The translations under genes and the position numbers were made by a program. From Sambucus nigra (Eukaryota > Streptophyta > Magnoliopsida > Dipsacales > Adoxaceae): a DNA stretch of 64,000 bases. Of the stretch, positions 46,880 through 60,637 are shown one piece after another (the stretch's first letter is position 1; each line of letters starts with the position of its first letter). The notes below the pieces were generated by a model, which searched no databases, was not told the origin of the DNA, and saw only the letters and a list, made by a program, of their open reading frames with translations. The stretch spans positions 1,545,001 to 1,609,000 of the forward strand of contig CASBWL010000047.1 of NCBI GenBank assembly GCA_949130495.1. The letters are read 5' to 3'.

Positions 46880-47375
46880 TGGACTTTCTTCTATTATTTT
46901 TTTGGGGGGACATAGTACACTTTGTATGCATGTATATGAAATACTTCCTTTTTGAATTCATTCAAAAACTACAAGCAGAACACCACATCACAACAAAGAG
47001 AATATTACTTCTGAAATTCATTTCTGCATATACTGGTATGATTTTTTCGGACAAAAATAACTATTAATTAAGTTATTTTGTTGTTGTTGTTATTTTAGTT
47101 ACTATTATTATTAGTACTATTCTGTTCATTGTGATGAATCTGACCACGATATTTAATCACGCTCTCGATGTCACGATAAAGGCAAAATTATTGTAACCGT
47201 AGATAAAAATCCAAGTAAATTATGTGACTACTATTAAATAACTTAATTTCTATATTTTATCACACGAAATTTTTTATTGCATTATAAATTTTTATTTCAC
47301 TTTTTGTTATAGGTGATTGACGTGATGAACGAGATCGATCCAAGTTGGTCTGCAACAATGGGTGATGGTGTTTAA
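46880..47375 (+). pseudogene. Three-exon gene remnant, copy gamma (no LTR inside)
   Basis: A pyrimidine-rich tract and TTTACATAG at 46871-46879 form a good acceptor. Exon 46880-47035 (156 nt, contains MYMKYFLFEFIQKLQAEHH), donor GTATGA, acceptor TTATTTTAG, exon 47099-47175 (77 nt), then ATAAAG where alpha and delta have the donor GTAAAG, and acceptor TTGTTATAG before exon 47313-47375 (VIDVMNEIDPSWSATMGD, stop TAA). Phases match across both introns. A possible further exon lies at 46739-46822 (SLKLCGHSIIFKTSD). Family unknown. Confidence 0.5.
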
Positions 47376-48065
47376 GTGGAGAACTAATTTATGGAGTTTT
47401 ACACGTTTGGGAAATTACTATCTATATAATAAGCACCACATGGGTGAACATGGAGTGTTTTTAATATTATTGGCTATGAACTTATGAAAATAAAGGCCAT
47501 GGATGTCAAAGTTGTATAAAACATTATGTAAAGCGTCCCTTTCACATAGTTATGCATATGTGAAAAAAAAAATTAAAATAAATAAATAGGTATGGATTTT
47601 TTATTTTACATATTTGTTATGTTTTATTGTCTATAGTGCTTGTGTAATGTTCTTACGTAAACATCCGCAATTAATATATTGTGAAACGTTCTTATGTGTG
47701 TTATACTATTTTTAGAATCTACTATTTGAGAGCTACTAAACAACATGCCTAGCAACTATCTATTGCATCATATCCTTCCAAATTTCATACGGTATAAGTC
47801 TACGGGCAATATACAAAATAATTTCTCCTAATGACCTTTGGTCTTGTGGATATGAAAACACTCTATTAATCAAGAGGTGTTGGGTTCAAAACAACTAGGA
47901 AGCTCCCTGGCATTATTTTCTTCAAAAAAAAACCTACGGGGTTTATTTCAAGGGGTGACAAACAGTGGATATATAGAACTAAACAAATGAAATATCAAGC
48001 AAACGAATATGTTGTTCTCATTGTGAACTTTGTATATTCAAAGCTTCTATATAAAAATTAGTTCG
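47376..48065. repeat. Repeat block with tRNA-like copy, gamma
   Basis: Parallels 11149-11824. The tRNA-like segment is at 47839-47892. Confidence 0.7.
47839..47892 (+). repeat. tRNA-like (SINE-like) repeat, copy 3
   Basis: Same A-box-like TGGTCTTGTGG and B-box-like GGTTCAAAAC, with an A run near 47925. Confidence 0.4.
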
Positions 48066-48510
48066 AGATCGAATTTAATTGGGTCGAGATCGTGTTAGAT
48101 AAATAAAATAAAAATCTTATTGTGTCATATTTTAATTGAGTTTTCTTCATATTTATAGATTAATTAATAATATTTTAAAATTATTTATTTGAAATTAAAA
48201 TGAAAATTAGAATAGCAGAGAAAAAATTAGTTATAATTAAAATTTTGTCCATTAAACTCCAACCAATCCCACAAGATAAATAAAGAAGATAAATTATTAT
48301 GACAAATCATCTTGTTCAAAATTGAAGTGGCATGCCATGTCATCCAGTTGAGTTAGGCGGTAAGCTTTTGCTGGTAGATAAAGCAATTTATCTAAATGAA
48401 AAATATCAGATATATTTTTTATACATTATAAAATTTCATCTCAAAACAATTTTTTTCCTAGGTAGATTGTGAAAAAAATTTAATTCTGCATTATGTAATT
48501 TTATTCAGAC
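48066..48510. repeat. Block E, gamma-right
   Basis: Second E of copy gamma, uninterrupted, giving the empty site of the LTRs at 12038 and 62011: CACAAGATAAATAAAGAAGA. Confidence 0.8.
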
Positions 48511-48871
48511 ATTAGTAAAAGAATAACTACACGCAGATTGCATCATTATTAAAAAATAGTTTACAACAAAGAAATAAAGCTTAAAAAAGACAAACCAAAT
48601 AAATCTTGAGGCAGAGAGAGTTATTAACATGTAGTAAATTCATGTAATATTAGAGAATGGGAACACAGATTCATAACATCCATGTATTGAAACAGATCCA
48701 AACAAAAATAGCCCTAAAATACAAATATGCTCTTACCCATTTCAAAGACTTATTATCCCACGAACACCATTTCAATCATTGGCACCAAACCCAATTACAT
48801 TTCCCACCACTTTATACATATGTAAAATATAAATATATAAGCTGGCCTTGGATAATAGAAGCACCCATGCC
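48511..48871. repeat. Block F, copy gamma
   Basis: Matches 29686-30101, including CATCCATGTATTGAAACAGA. Confidence 0.7.
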
Positions 48872-48874
48872 GCA

Positions 48875-49363
48875 TCAAATACCGACTTCAACGGGTTCCA
48901 CTTTGTTAATATTCAATTCATCATTGTCCTCTTTTATCTCATTCTTCATAGTATCATTTTCAATCATTTCATCTACCTTCAAATTTTCTTCATTTTTGTA
49001 CACAGCCAACTCGTCTTTTTTACCAGTCGTGCCATCTTTTTTCCCAACCGTAGCATTTTTTTCATTCTCCTCCATAACCAAATCCTCATTTTTTATAAAC
49101 ACTCCATCTTTTTTCTCTGTCATTTCATTTTCTTTATTTTCAATATGCACATTCTCTTTTGCCTCAATCTTAGATTTTTCGTCATACGTGGGCAAGAGTT
49201 CCTTATTCTCAACAGGCAAGTTGTCTTTTATCTCAATAGCAACTTCATTTTGGTTGGTTTCTTTGAGATTCTTAATTTCTCCTTCTTTTGGCATGTCCTC
49301 CTCTTCTATCTTGAAGTTTGACACATTCACCTCATTTGAACGGCAATAGTTGTTTTTCTCCAT
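48875..49363 (-). CDS. Lys/Glu-rich hydrophilic ORF G, copy gamma (162 codons)
   Basis: Same protein type as 30102-30512 but longer: an extra 11 codons (IKDNLPVENKE) after VAIE and an intact C-terminus ending VEPVEVGI before TGA. Length differences between copies are in frame, and the reading frame is open through both, which is more than chance in AT-rich DNA would give. Its upstream region is cut 52 bp before the ATG by the LTR at 49416, so the TATA-like box of copy beta is missing. Probably not expressed from its own promoter. Function unknown. Confidence 0.45.
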   Translation of the reverse strand: MEKNNYCRSNEVNVSNFKIEEEDMPKEGEIKNLKETNQNEVAIEIKDNLPVENKELLPTYDEKSKIEAKENVHIENKENEMTEKKDGVFIKNEDLVMEENEKNATVGKKDGTTGKKDELAVYKNEENLKVDEMIENDTMKNEIKEDNDELNINKVEPVEVGI

Positions 49364-50124
49364 ATAAGCTCTCTAAACTCGCAAAAAACAATAATAAAAT
49401 GTTGGCCAAAGGGATTGTGACAACCCGCCTGCTAAAATAATAGGTGGCCAGCCCAATACTCTAATAATCACAAGAATCATAGATGGTCCATTCTCAGCAT
49501 CATTGTCGATTAAAATAATAGTACGAGATAACCACCAATCATTTTAGGAAACGGATTGTCAATGTAAAAGAATTTGCAAGTAAAAGAAAAACACTTAGAC
49601 AATCCCATTTATAAAAACGGTGGATATAAATAATCAAAGAATAAAGAGCGACAATATAATAAATAATCACCGAATAAGCTGTCGGTGAACAGTCCAATAC
49701 AAATAGTACATCGGGTATTACAATTCAATATTTACTCTATAATGAATGAATGCAATACCTTGGGCAAAACACGCCCGAATAAATATACTGAACATAACAA
49801 GAGTACAATAAAAAGAAGCGTCTAATACAAGTACCCTACAACATCCATAATATGCTGTAGCTCCCTCACAATTGGAATGGAAATGTAAATACGGGTGTCC
49901 ATGCAGTAGAGCACCTGTACGGCAAGTAGTATATGCAGAAACAAGAAATATAAACGGGTCAGGGCCCGGGTTGATATGATTCCCATGTGAGTGAAATGCA
50001 TGACAGTTAAGTGCGTATTTCTCTCACAATTAACAATAATATTTCTCACCTCTCAGTCTAAAAGCAACCTAGCGCAATATCATGATCATGTTCAAGTTAA
50101 CCCAAAGTACTAGGGGATAACTTC

Positions 50125-50222
50125 TCCCCAGTCTCAACACTATGCCCTATTCGTGCATGGGGTGTCTGGCAAAGCGAAAACCAAACAAGGAACCCCCCCG
50201 ATACACTACTACTTACGCAAGG
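50125..50222 (-). repeat. LTR module M2 (element 4)
   Basis: GGGGTGTCTGGCAAAGCGAA, AACCAAACAAGGAACC and ATACACTACTACTTACG. Confidence 0.75.
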
Positions 50223-51547
50223 TTGATCGTTGAGATCCATTAGACCCTAAGCACATAATTAATATATATGTAAGTGTGTGCAAATCATCTACAACTACTC
50301 ACGGAAATAAAAGCAAATCCATTCACCATCTAAAAGCAGAATTCCTAATTCTTTCTTTAGGAATATATATATATATATATATATATAAATGGTACAACAT
50401 TTTATTAAAAGTTTACCATTTCAATCTCATAGCTCTTTATGTACAATTCCTATTTCTTTCTTAGGAATATATATAAATGGTACAACATTTTATCAAATGT
50501 TTACCAATTAATCTCATTTATACAATTTCTTTACCAATTTTATTTCCTTTCTTCCATCTAGGAAGAATACATTTTTAAAGCAAGTTTTATTAACATAAAA
50601 AAAATGCTTTAACCTTTTTCATAAAATCCCACTTCCCTTCTTCCGTCCAGGAAGTGTAAATCAAAAGTCATTTTTATTAGCATAAAATTACTTTTGTACC
50701 ATATATCCCATTTCCCTTCTTCCATCCAAGAAATGTAATTAAAGACAATTCATTATCATGAATTGCTTTAATAATCTAAGACCGTCCCTCCGGGTTTCCC
50801 CACTGGACGCGCCCCTAAATGGCTATCATCTTCCAGGGCCTACCTATAGAAGACAACCTGGGAACCTACCAACGTCGGGAAGCGACCATATTGCATGTGG
50901 GAAAGTCAAGACCACACCCATAATCTCCTAACCAGCGCAGTATAATAAATGCCCATATGGCCTAGGGACTATATCCAGCCTGCGTTCATTAGTAAGGGGG
51001 CTTCACCACACGTACGCAACTTCCCTTATGATAGCGATTTAGGGAGGTGTGTAACCATAAGTTAGCACTTATGAAAATCATTACTTTTTCCTTTTGAAAA
51101 CTTCCACTTTTACATTATCAAAATCATTTGTACTTACTCATTAATACGACATATTATCATATGTTTTTCTTATTCTTAGTGTCATATTTTATATTAATAG
51201 TTAAGACCCGAAGTACCATAATCCTCAAACTAGTCTCCAAGAGTTCATAAAATTTCATAAACCCTCAAAGTAAGTCTCCTTCAAGGAGTATCTCCCACGA
51301 GTCTCAACATTCGCATTTTATCTCCAATTTTTATCTTTCGGTTAATCTCCAATTCTATACGGACATTAACCTAAACAACTAGCCCTCGGGGTAAGCCCAA
51401 TCATCCTATTTAACCTAAGACATTAGTCTACCCATAACAACCCTCTAGGACTCTTAAGTACTTCCCAAAGGAAGGTTCCTAACCTCCTATCATAAATTAA
51501 AGAAGCTATGAGAAATTAAGAAAATAAAAGTGAAAAACTGGGGACCG

Positions 51548-51660
51548 GTCGACCGGTAAGGGGACTGCGGTGGACCGCCCCTTAAGGATTTTGCCTACCA
51601 AAGAAAGCAGTAAGCTCGTTTTGGCATGACCGGTTGAACGGTCCTGGGACTGCGGTCGAC
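51548..51660. repeat. Phased palindrome array, GTCGAC type (element 4)
   Basis: Centres at 51550.5, 51572.5 (GTGGAC), 51635.5 (GTTGAA) and 51657.5; spacings 22, 63 and 22 bp. Confidence 0.88.
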
Positions 51661-52525
51661 CGCGCCTATCAGATCCATGAAAAACCCTTCTTCTTCAAAG
51701 CCAAAATCGAACCCTAAAACCCATAATCCTATACTTTCTTCATTTCCCTCCACCAACAACATTACCCCAAAAATTATACACCAAAAGAAACCCATATAAT
51801 AACCTCAAACCACACAATCTACAAGATTTAAGGATTTAACAGCAAAGTCAACCAAAAACCCATTTATGGTTTAAACCTCCAAAATTAACTAGCAAGTAAG
51901 AAACTTGCCTCGAGGTTCGTAGCCTCTGATCCTCTTTCGGTAGAGACGAATTCCGCCTCAAATCTTCCATTTTCTCCCTTTTTCTCCAATTCTCCCAACT
52001 CTCTCTTCTCTCTCTCTTGGCTTCTAACATGAAAAGAAATGAGAAAATAAGAGGGGTGAGGGAACTTATACGGGTTTTAAAACATAATTCCCCACTTTAA
52101 TTGCTAATACACCACTAAAATGACTCGTATCTGCATAATTGAGTCATAACACCCCAGAAGTGCCCGAAACTCCAAAAATACAACGTGACACTTATTTCGA
52201 CTATCTCGACTATTCTAAAAACAGCCGCACCCCCTATTTTGGCATTCGGGGTAACGTGAACAAATTTTATGTTCTATATTCATTTTATTTTATTAATTAT
52301 ACTCCAAATTAAATATGAGTCATAACCACCGTTTTACATATAACGACTCAATAATACACAACATGATGCTATTTACCTTTTCATACGGTAAATAGACAAA
52401 ACATTGTAAATATTGTCTCTTAATATTACGGGAAACAATATTTACTCCAACATCCCCTATTTTATAAAATTAGCCCATCGGGCAAAATAATATAAAATAG
52501 TCATTCAAAAATCTGGGTTGTTACA

Positions 52526-52540
52526 TACTCCCCCCCTTAG
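52526..52540 (-). other. Polypurine tract of element 4
   Basis: Minus strand TAAGGGGGGGAGTA just before the LTR start. Confidence 0.8.
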
Positions 52541-53250
52541 AGGGGAATTTTTCCCTCAAAATTCAGGCGTACAGTATAACCTTAATCATATAAAAGGTAT
52601 ACTACTAAACTATTGTTCTATCATTCCTAGAAAACCCCTTGGTAGCGCGGCGTCCCCTATTTGGACTTGGACTAAGGATATCACTATTTGATCTCAGTCT
52701 ACATTCTCCGTGCTCTAACATAGCACCAAACTATTCCTCATGACCTAACGATCCTACCTTTCTACTACGGAAGGAGATACCTACACATCTGGGCATACCT
52801 TGCCTTTCTTCCCGAATCACGTTATACCATTGCTAGGGAATAACTACACTAGGCCACACTCTTGGTACCCTCCTCGCAAGAATTGATCTGAACCATCGTA
52901 CGGAAATTTGATTTCGAAAAGCTATTACTCCACTTCTTCCTCATTCCACCACTAGTCTCTTCCCACTAGTAGGTGAGTTGGTTAATCACGGACATGAACG
53001 CCCTTTCTAAAGCGTCCCTTCAGTGAAACTCGTTCTACTTGGAACATTAACTACTCTCATTCGCATTTCTATAGCAGAAAGGGAATATCCAATTGATAGT
53101 CCTTTACGAACACCAACTTCTTGTTCGTGAAAGACCAAATTCCTGCCCAGGAAGTAGTGCCTCTACTCAGACGAAAACTACCGCTACGAGTTCTAAAGCG
53201 AGAGATAATACCTCTCACGAAGTTTGAGTCTGTGAGACGCATAAATAATA
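52541..53250 (-). pseudogene. Degraded pol internal region, element 4
   Basis: Mostly unreadable. Between 52980 and 53240 the minus strand keeps RNase H echoes: a LGRNLVFHEQE-like stretch, then VKDYQLDI (FVKDYQFDI in the other elements). Integrase is largely lost by deletion and frameshifts. It ends at about 53250, where a plus-oriented LTR begins. Confidence 0.6.
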
Positions 53251-53269
53251 TATATATATGTATTTTCAC

Positions 53270-55462
53270 TTAGAGTTAATTATTATATTTGGAGATATCC
53301 AATAAATCCTTAAGGGTTGATTAAGGTAATTATTATTTGTCGAAGTAAGGAAATACTTTGGATTTAGTATCATACTTATATGAATGCGTGATTATGATTC
53401 CTGGAGGGAATCTTTGGGATTATTGGTCATCGCTAGATGCTATAGGCCACTATGGCCGTTTATATATATTCTAGAAAGAATATATAGGATATATATATAC
53501 TGTGTGTTTTAGGTATATATATATATTATGGTGGAAATGATTTTGAAAACATAAAAATGAATATTTTCAAAATGTAAAGAGAAATGTTTTTCATAATTAA
53601 TAAAATATGGATTACACACCTCTCTAAATCTCTATCATAAGTGAAGTTGCGTTCGTATGGTGAAGCCCCCTGACTAATGATGCAGGGTGGATATAGTACT
53701 ATAGGCCATGTGAGCGTTTGTTGTTATATTTTCTGCGCTGGTTAGGAGATTCCGTGTGTGGTCTTGACTATCCCGCAGGCACATGGTCGCTTCCCGACGT
53801 CTTTCGATGTAGGATCCCAGGTTGTCTTGGAGGCCCTGGAAGATGATTGCCATTTAGGGGCGCGCACAGTGGAGAAATCCGGACGGGCGGTCTTAGAACA
53901 CGTTTATATTAAAGCAGTTCATAATAATGGATTTTCTTTAATTACATTTCCTGGATATAGGTAGGGAAATGGGTTATATAAATTGGCTTTGGTAACACTT
54001 CCCGGGTGGAAGAAGGGATGTGGAAGCATATGTTATGATCAAAGCATTTTTATGATAATGAAAATGGCTTTGAATACATTTCCTGAATATAAAAAGGGAA
54101 ATGGGATATTTTGAAAAGGAAAAGCATTTTTATGTTAATAAAATTGGCTTTTAAAAAGATATATATTTTGGAAAAGCAAATCATGTTAATGATTTGGCTT
54201 TAAATACATTTCCTGGATATGAGAAGGGAAATGGAAGTTTTTGAAATAAAAAGGATAAGTATTGGTAAGTACTTTGTGTATAGAATACACCTCAGTCCGG
54301 GAGATAGATCCGGATGTGTACTAAGATACAATTGATTTGGTAATCCTGAGTCCGGGAGATATTATCCGGACATACATTATAGATGTACGTATATGTATAA
54401 TCGAGTGCCGAGGGTCTAATGGATCCCGACGATCGACCGTGCTGCATAGTAGTGTATCGGGGGGGTTCCTTGTTTGGATTTCGCTTCGCGAGACACCCCA
54501 CGCACCAATATGGCACTGTGTTGAGACTGGGGATAAGTTTAATCCTTAGTGCTCTATTATTATAAATATGGTATATATATATTATATATATATTCTGTAC
54601 TGAGGGACTGGCGGATCTCGAAGATCGACCTTGCTGCATAGTAGTGTATCGGGGAGGGTTCCTTGTTTGGATTTCGCTTCGCGAGACACCCCACGCACGA
54701 ACATGGCATAACGTCGAGATTAGAGTGATGTTTAGCCCTTAGTACATCGGTTTGACTATCTAGGTTAGATAGTGGTGGGGTATTAGACTAGTTTAGCAGG
54801 ATAGCTTGACTAGGATGTTTAGAGGGATGCGCTTGGTGTGAACTGTTAGTGGAGAGGTGAGGGGTATCTCATGGGAGTGCGATACCAATTTAAAAATGAG
54901 ATAAAACTATTTTCTAAAAATAAAGCATTTATGCAGTTGCAAAATATTTTCTAAACATTCGGGCTCTGACCCGTTTGTCTACTCTCCTTTCTTTCTCTAT
55001 ACTATATATATATATAGGTGTCCAGACACAGGGACGCCTGGATGGAAACTCTTTCGAGTCAGACGTCTGCTGCAGCAGCTGTGGATGCTTGCAGGTTATC
55101 GGTAGACGTTTCTTTCCTTGTACTCTAGATAGGAGTTATTGTATAAACATTCGAGCCAATGGCTCAATTGCATTTATTTATTCTTTCAGTACAGCATTCG
55201 ATATGGTTGTATATTTTGGACCGAGTGTTCGGTTATTTTAATTCATTTCATTTTCATTTCAGTTCATTACGCATTTAATTGTGGATGTTTTAATTTGTTC
55301 GCTAAAAAGAGTAGTTAAGTAAAAGTTTGTAACGGCCACCTAATAGGATATTAGTAATTAAATGGATTTTCGACAGTGATGCTAAGGATGATCCATATGT
55401 GACTCCTGTTTTAATTTAACATTGGAGTGATCGCCCGGTATCTTATTAGGCGGGTTGTTACA
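53270..55462 (+). mobile_element. 5'-truncated subfamily II LTR
   Basis: Ends TAGGCGGGTTGTTACA at 55462. Holds M1 (53615-53900), two M2 copies and M3/M4 (54960-55030), but the first third with the GA tract, M0 and palindrome array is gone. The first 300 bp (53270-53600) are too diverged to place exactly. It abuts the KARI segment at ATTACCAATACC, the position equal to 8314 in alpha. Confidence 0.75.
54430..54720 (+). repeat. LTR module M2, two tandem copies
   Basis: GATTTCGCTTCGCGAGACAC occurs at 54477 and 54669, about 190 bp apart, each preceded by a GTAGTGTATCGGGG word. Confidence 0.8.
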
Positions 55463-57495
<2,033 letters not shown>

Positions 57496-57500
57496 TGGGC
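57496..57500. other. Target site duplication, left (TGGGC)
   Basis: TGGGC at 57496-57500 and at 60638-60642 flank the LTR; the empty site in gamma has one copy (TGGAC). Confidence 0.9.
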
Positions 57501-58405
57501 TGTAACAACCCAAATTTTTGAACGACTATTTTATATTATTTTGGCCGATGGGCTAATTTTATAAAATAGGGGATGTTGGAGTAAATATTGTTTCCCTTAA
57601 TATTAAGGGATAATATTTACTATGTTTTGTCTATTTACCGTATGAAAAGGTAAATAGCATCATGTTGTGTATTATTGAGTCGTTATATGTAAAACGACGA
57701 TTATGATTCATATTTAATTTGGAGTATAATTAATAAAATAGAATGAATATAGAACATAAAATTTGTTCACGTTATCCCGAATGCCAAAATAGGGGGTGCG
57801 GTTGTTTTTAGAATAGTCGAGATAGTCGAAATAAGTGCCACGTTGTATTTTTGGAGTTTCAGGCACTTTTAGGGTGTTATGACTCAATTATGCAGATACG
57901 AATCATTTTAGTGGTGTATTAGCAATTAAAGTGTTGAATTATGTTTTGAAACCCGTATAAGTTCCCTCACCCCTCTTATTTTCTCATTTCTTTTCATGTT
58001 AGAAGCCAAGAGAGAGAGAGAGAGAAAAGAGAGTTGGGAGAAAAGGAGAAAAAGGGAGAAAATGGAAGATTTGAGCCGGAATTCGTCTCTACCGGAAGAG
58101 GATCAGAGACTACGAACCTCGATGCAAGTTTCTTACTTCCTAGATTTTGATTTAATGTGATAAATTTGCATGTATAGTTAATTTTGGGGGTATAAACCAT
58201 AAATGAGTTTTTGGTTGATTTTGGTGTTAAATCCTTAAATCTTGTAAATTGTGTGGTTTGAGGTTATTATATGGGTTTCTTTTGGTGTATAATTGTTGGG
58301 GCAATGTTATCGGTGGAAGGGTATGAAGAAAGTATAGGATTATGGGTTTTAGGGTTCGGTTTTGGCTTTGAAGACGAAGGGTTTTTCGTGGATCAGATAG
58401 GCGCA

Positions 58406-58518
58406 GTCGACCGCGGTCCCAGGACCGGTCGACCGGTCATGCCAACACGAGCTCACTGCTTTCTTTGGTAGGCAAAATGCTTAAGGGGCGGTCGACCGCG
58501 GTCCCCTTACCGGTCGAC
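58406..58518. repeat. Phased palindrome array, GTCGAC type (solo LTR)
   Basis: Centres at 58408.5, 58430.5, 58493.5 and 58515.5; spacings 22, 63 and 22 bp. Each pair is GCGGTCGACCGC-like followed by the perfect ACCGGTCGACCGGT palindrome. Confidence 0.92.
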
Positions 58519-59829
58519 CGGTCCCCTGTTATTCACTTTTATTTTCTTTAGTTTCTTCTAGCTTCTTTAATTTATGATAGGAGCTTAGGAACCTTCCTTT
58601 GGGAAGTACTTAAGAGTCCTAGAGGGTTGTTATGGGTAGACTAATGTCCTAGGATAAAATGGGATGATTGGGCTTACCCCGAGGGCTAGTTGTTTAGGTT
58701 AATGTCCGTATAGAATTGGAGGTTAACCGAAAGATAAAAATTGGAGATAAAATGCGAAAGTTGGGACTCTTGCGAGATACTCCTTGAAGGAGGCTTACTT
58801 TGAGGGTTAAATTTTTTTATGAACTCTTGGAGACTAGTTTGAGAATTATGGTACTTCGGGTCTTAACTATTAATAAAAATATGACACTAAGAATAAGAAA
58901 AACATATTATAATATGTGGTATTAATGAGTAAGTACAAATGATTTTGAGAATGTAAAAGTGGAAGTTTTCAAAAGGGAAAAAGTAATGATTTTCATAAGT
59001 GTTAACTTATGGTTATACACCTCCCTAAATCTCTATCATAAGGGAAGTTGCGTACGTGTGGTGAAGCCCCCTGACTAATGAACGCAGGGTGGATATAGTC
59101 CCTAGGCCATATGAGCATTTTTTTTATACTGCGCTGGTTAGGAGATTCTGGGTGTGGTCTTGACTTTCCCGCTGGCAATATGGCCGCTTCCCGATGTTGG
59201 TAGGTTCCCAGGTTGTCTTGTATAGATAGGCCCTGGAAGATGATAGCCATTTAGGGGCACGTACAGTGTGGAAACCCGGAGGGACGGTCTTAGATTATTA
59301 AAGCAATTCATGATAATGAATTGGCTTTAATTACATTTCATGGATGGAAGAAGGGAAATGGGATATATGGTACAAAAGTATTTTTCTGCTAATAAAAATG
59401 ACTTTTGATTTACACTTCCTGGATGGAAGAAGGGAAGTGGGATTTTATTAAAAAGGTTAAAGCATTTTTATGTTAATAAAACTTGCTTTAAAAATGTATT
59501 CTTCCTGGATGGAAGAAAGGAAATAAAATTGGTAAAGAAATTGTATAAATGAGATTAATAGGTAAACATTTGATAAAATGTTGTACCATTTATGTATATT
59601 CCTAAGAAAGAAATAGGAATGGTATATAAAGAGTTATGAGATTGAAATGGTAAACATTTAATAAACTGTTGTACCATTTATATATATTCCTAAAGAAATA
59701 ATTAGGAATTCTGCTTTTAGATGGTAAATGGATTTACTTTTATTTCCGTGAGTAGTTGTAGATGATATGCACAAACATATACATATATATTTATTATGTG
59801 CTTAGGGTCTAATGGATCTCAACGATCAA

Positions 59830-59935
59830 CCTTGCCTAAGTAGTAGTGTATCGGGGGGGTTCCTTGTTTGGATTTCGCTTCGCGAGACACCCCACGCACG
59901 AATAGGGCATAGTGTTGAGACTGGGGAAAAGTTAA
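59830..59935 (+). repeat. LTR module M2 (solo LTR)
   Basis: GTAGTGTATCGGGGGGG, GGATTTCGCTTCGCGAGACA and CCCCACGCACGAA. Confidence 0.8.
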
Positions 59936-60637
59936 CCCTTAGTACTTTGGGTTAATTGGAACATGATCATGATATTGCGCTAGGTTTCTTTTAGACTGAG
60001 AGGTGAGAAATATTATTGTTAATTACGAGAGAAATACACACTTAACTGTCATGCATTTTAGTCACATGGGAATCATATCAACCCGGGCCCTGACCCATTT
60101 ATATTTCTTACTTCTGCATATAGTACTTGCCGTACAGGTGCTCTACCACATGGACACCCGTATTTACATTTCCATTCTAGTTGTCAGGGAGCTACATCAT
60201 ATTGCGGATGTTGTAGGGTACTTGTATTAGGCGCTTCTTTCTATTGCACTCTTTTTTGTTCAGTATATTTATTCGGGCGTGTTTTGCCCAAGGTATTGCA
60301 CTCATTCACTATAGTGTAAATATTGAATTGTAATACTCGATGTACTATTTGTATTGGATTGTTCACCGACACCTTATTCGGTGATATTTATTATATTGTC
60401 ATTCGTTAACCATTGATTTTTGATATCCACCGTTTTTATAAATGGGATTGTCTAAGCGTTTTTCTTTTACTTGCAATTTTTTTTTTTACATTGACAGTCT
60501 GTTTCCTAAAATGATTGGTGGTTATCTTGTACTATTATTTTAATCGACAGTGATGCTGAGAATGGACCATCTATGATTCCTGTGATTATTAGAGTATTGG
60601 GCTGGCCACCTATTATTTTAGTAGGCGGGTTGTCACA

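Larger units (their letters stand above)
49416..52525 (-). mobile_element. 3' LTR of element 4, subfamily II
   Basis: 3110 bp, TGTGACAACCCGCC to GGGTTGTTACA, with a polypurine tract on its right. M0 at 51903-51911, array at 51548-51660 (GTCGAC type), M1 at 50770-51055, one M2 at 50125-50222, M3/M4 near 49890-49970. Closest relative here is the solo LTR at 57501. It inserted into block H sequence just upstream of ORF G. Confidence 0.9.
57501..60637 (+). mobile_element. Complete solo LTR, subfamily II
   Basis: 3137 bp from TGTAACAACCC to GCGGGTTGTCACA with 5 bp duplications and no internal region: formed by recombination between the two LTRs of a full element. Contains all modules: GA tract (58009-58060), M0 as GATGCAAGTT (58121), array (58406-58518), M1 (59015-59295), M2 (59830-59935), M3 CTGACCCAT (60087), CAG/GTGCTC at 60136. 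This is the reference LTR of the window. Confidence 0.95.
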
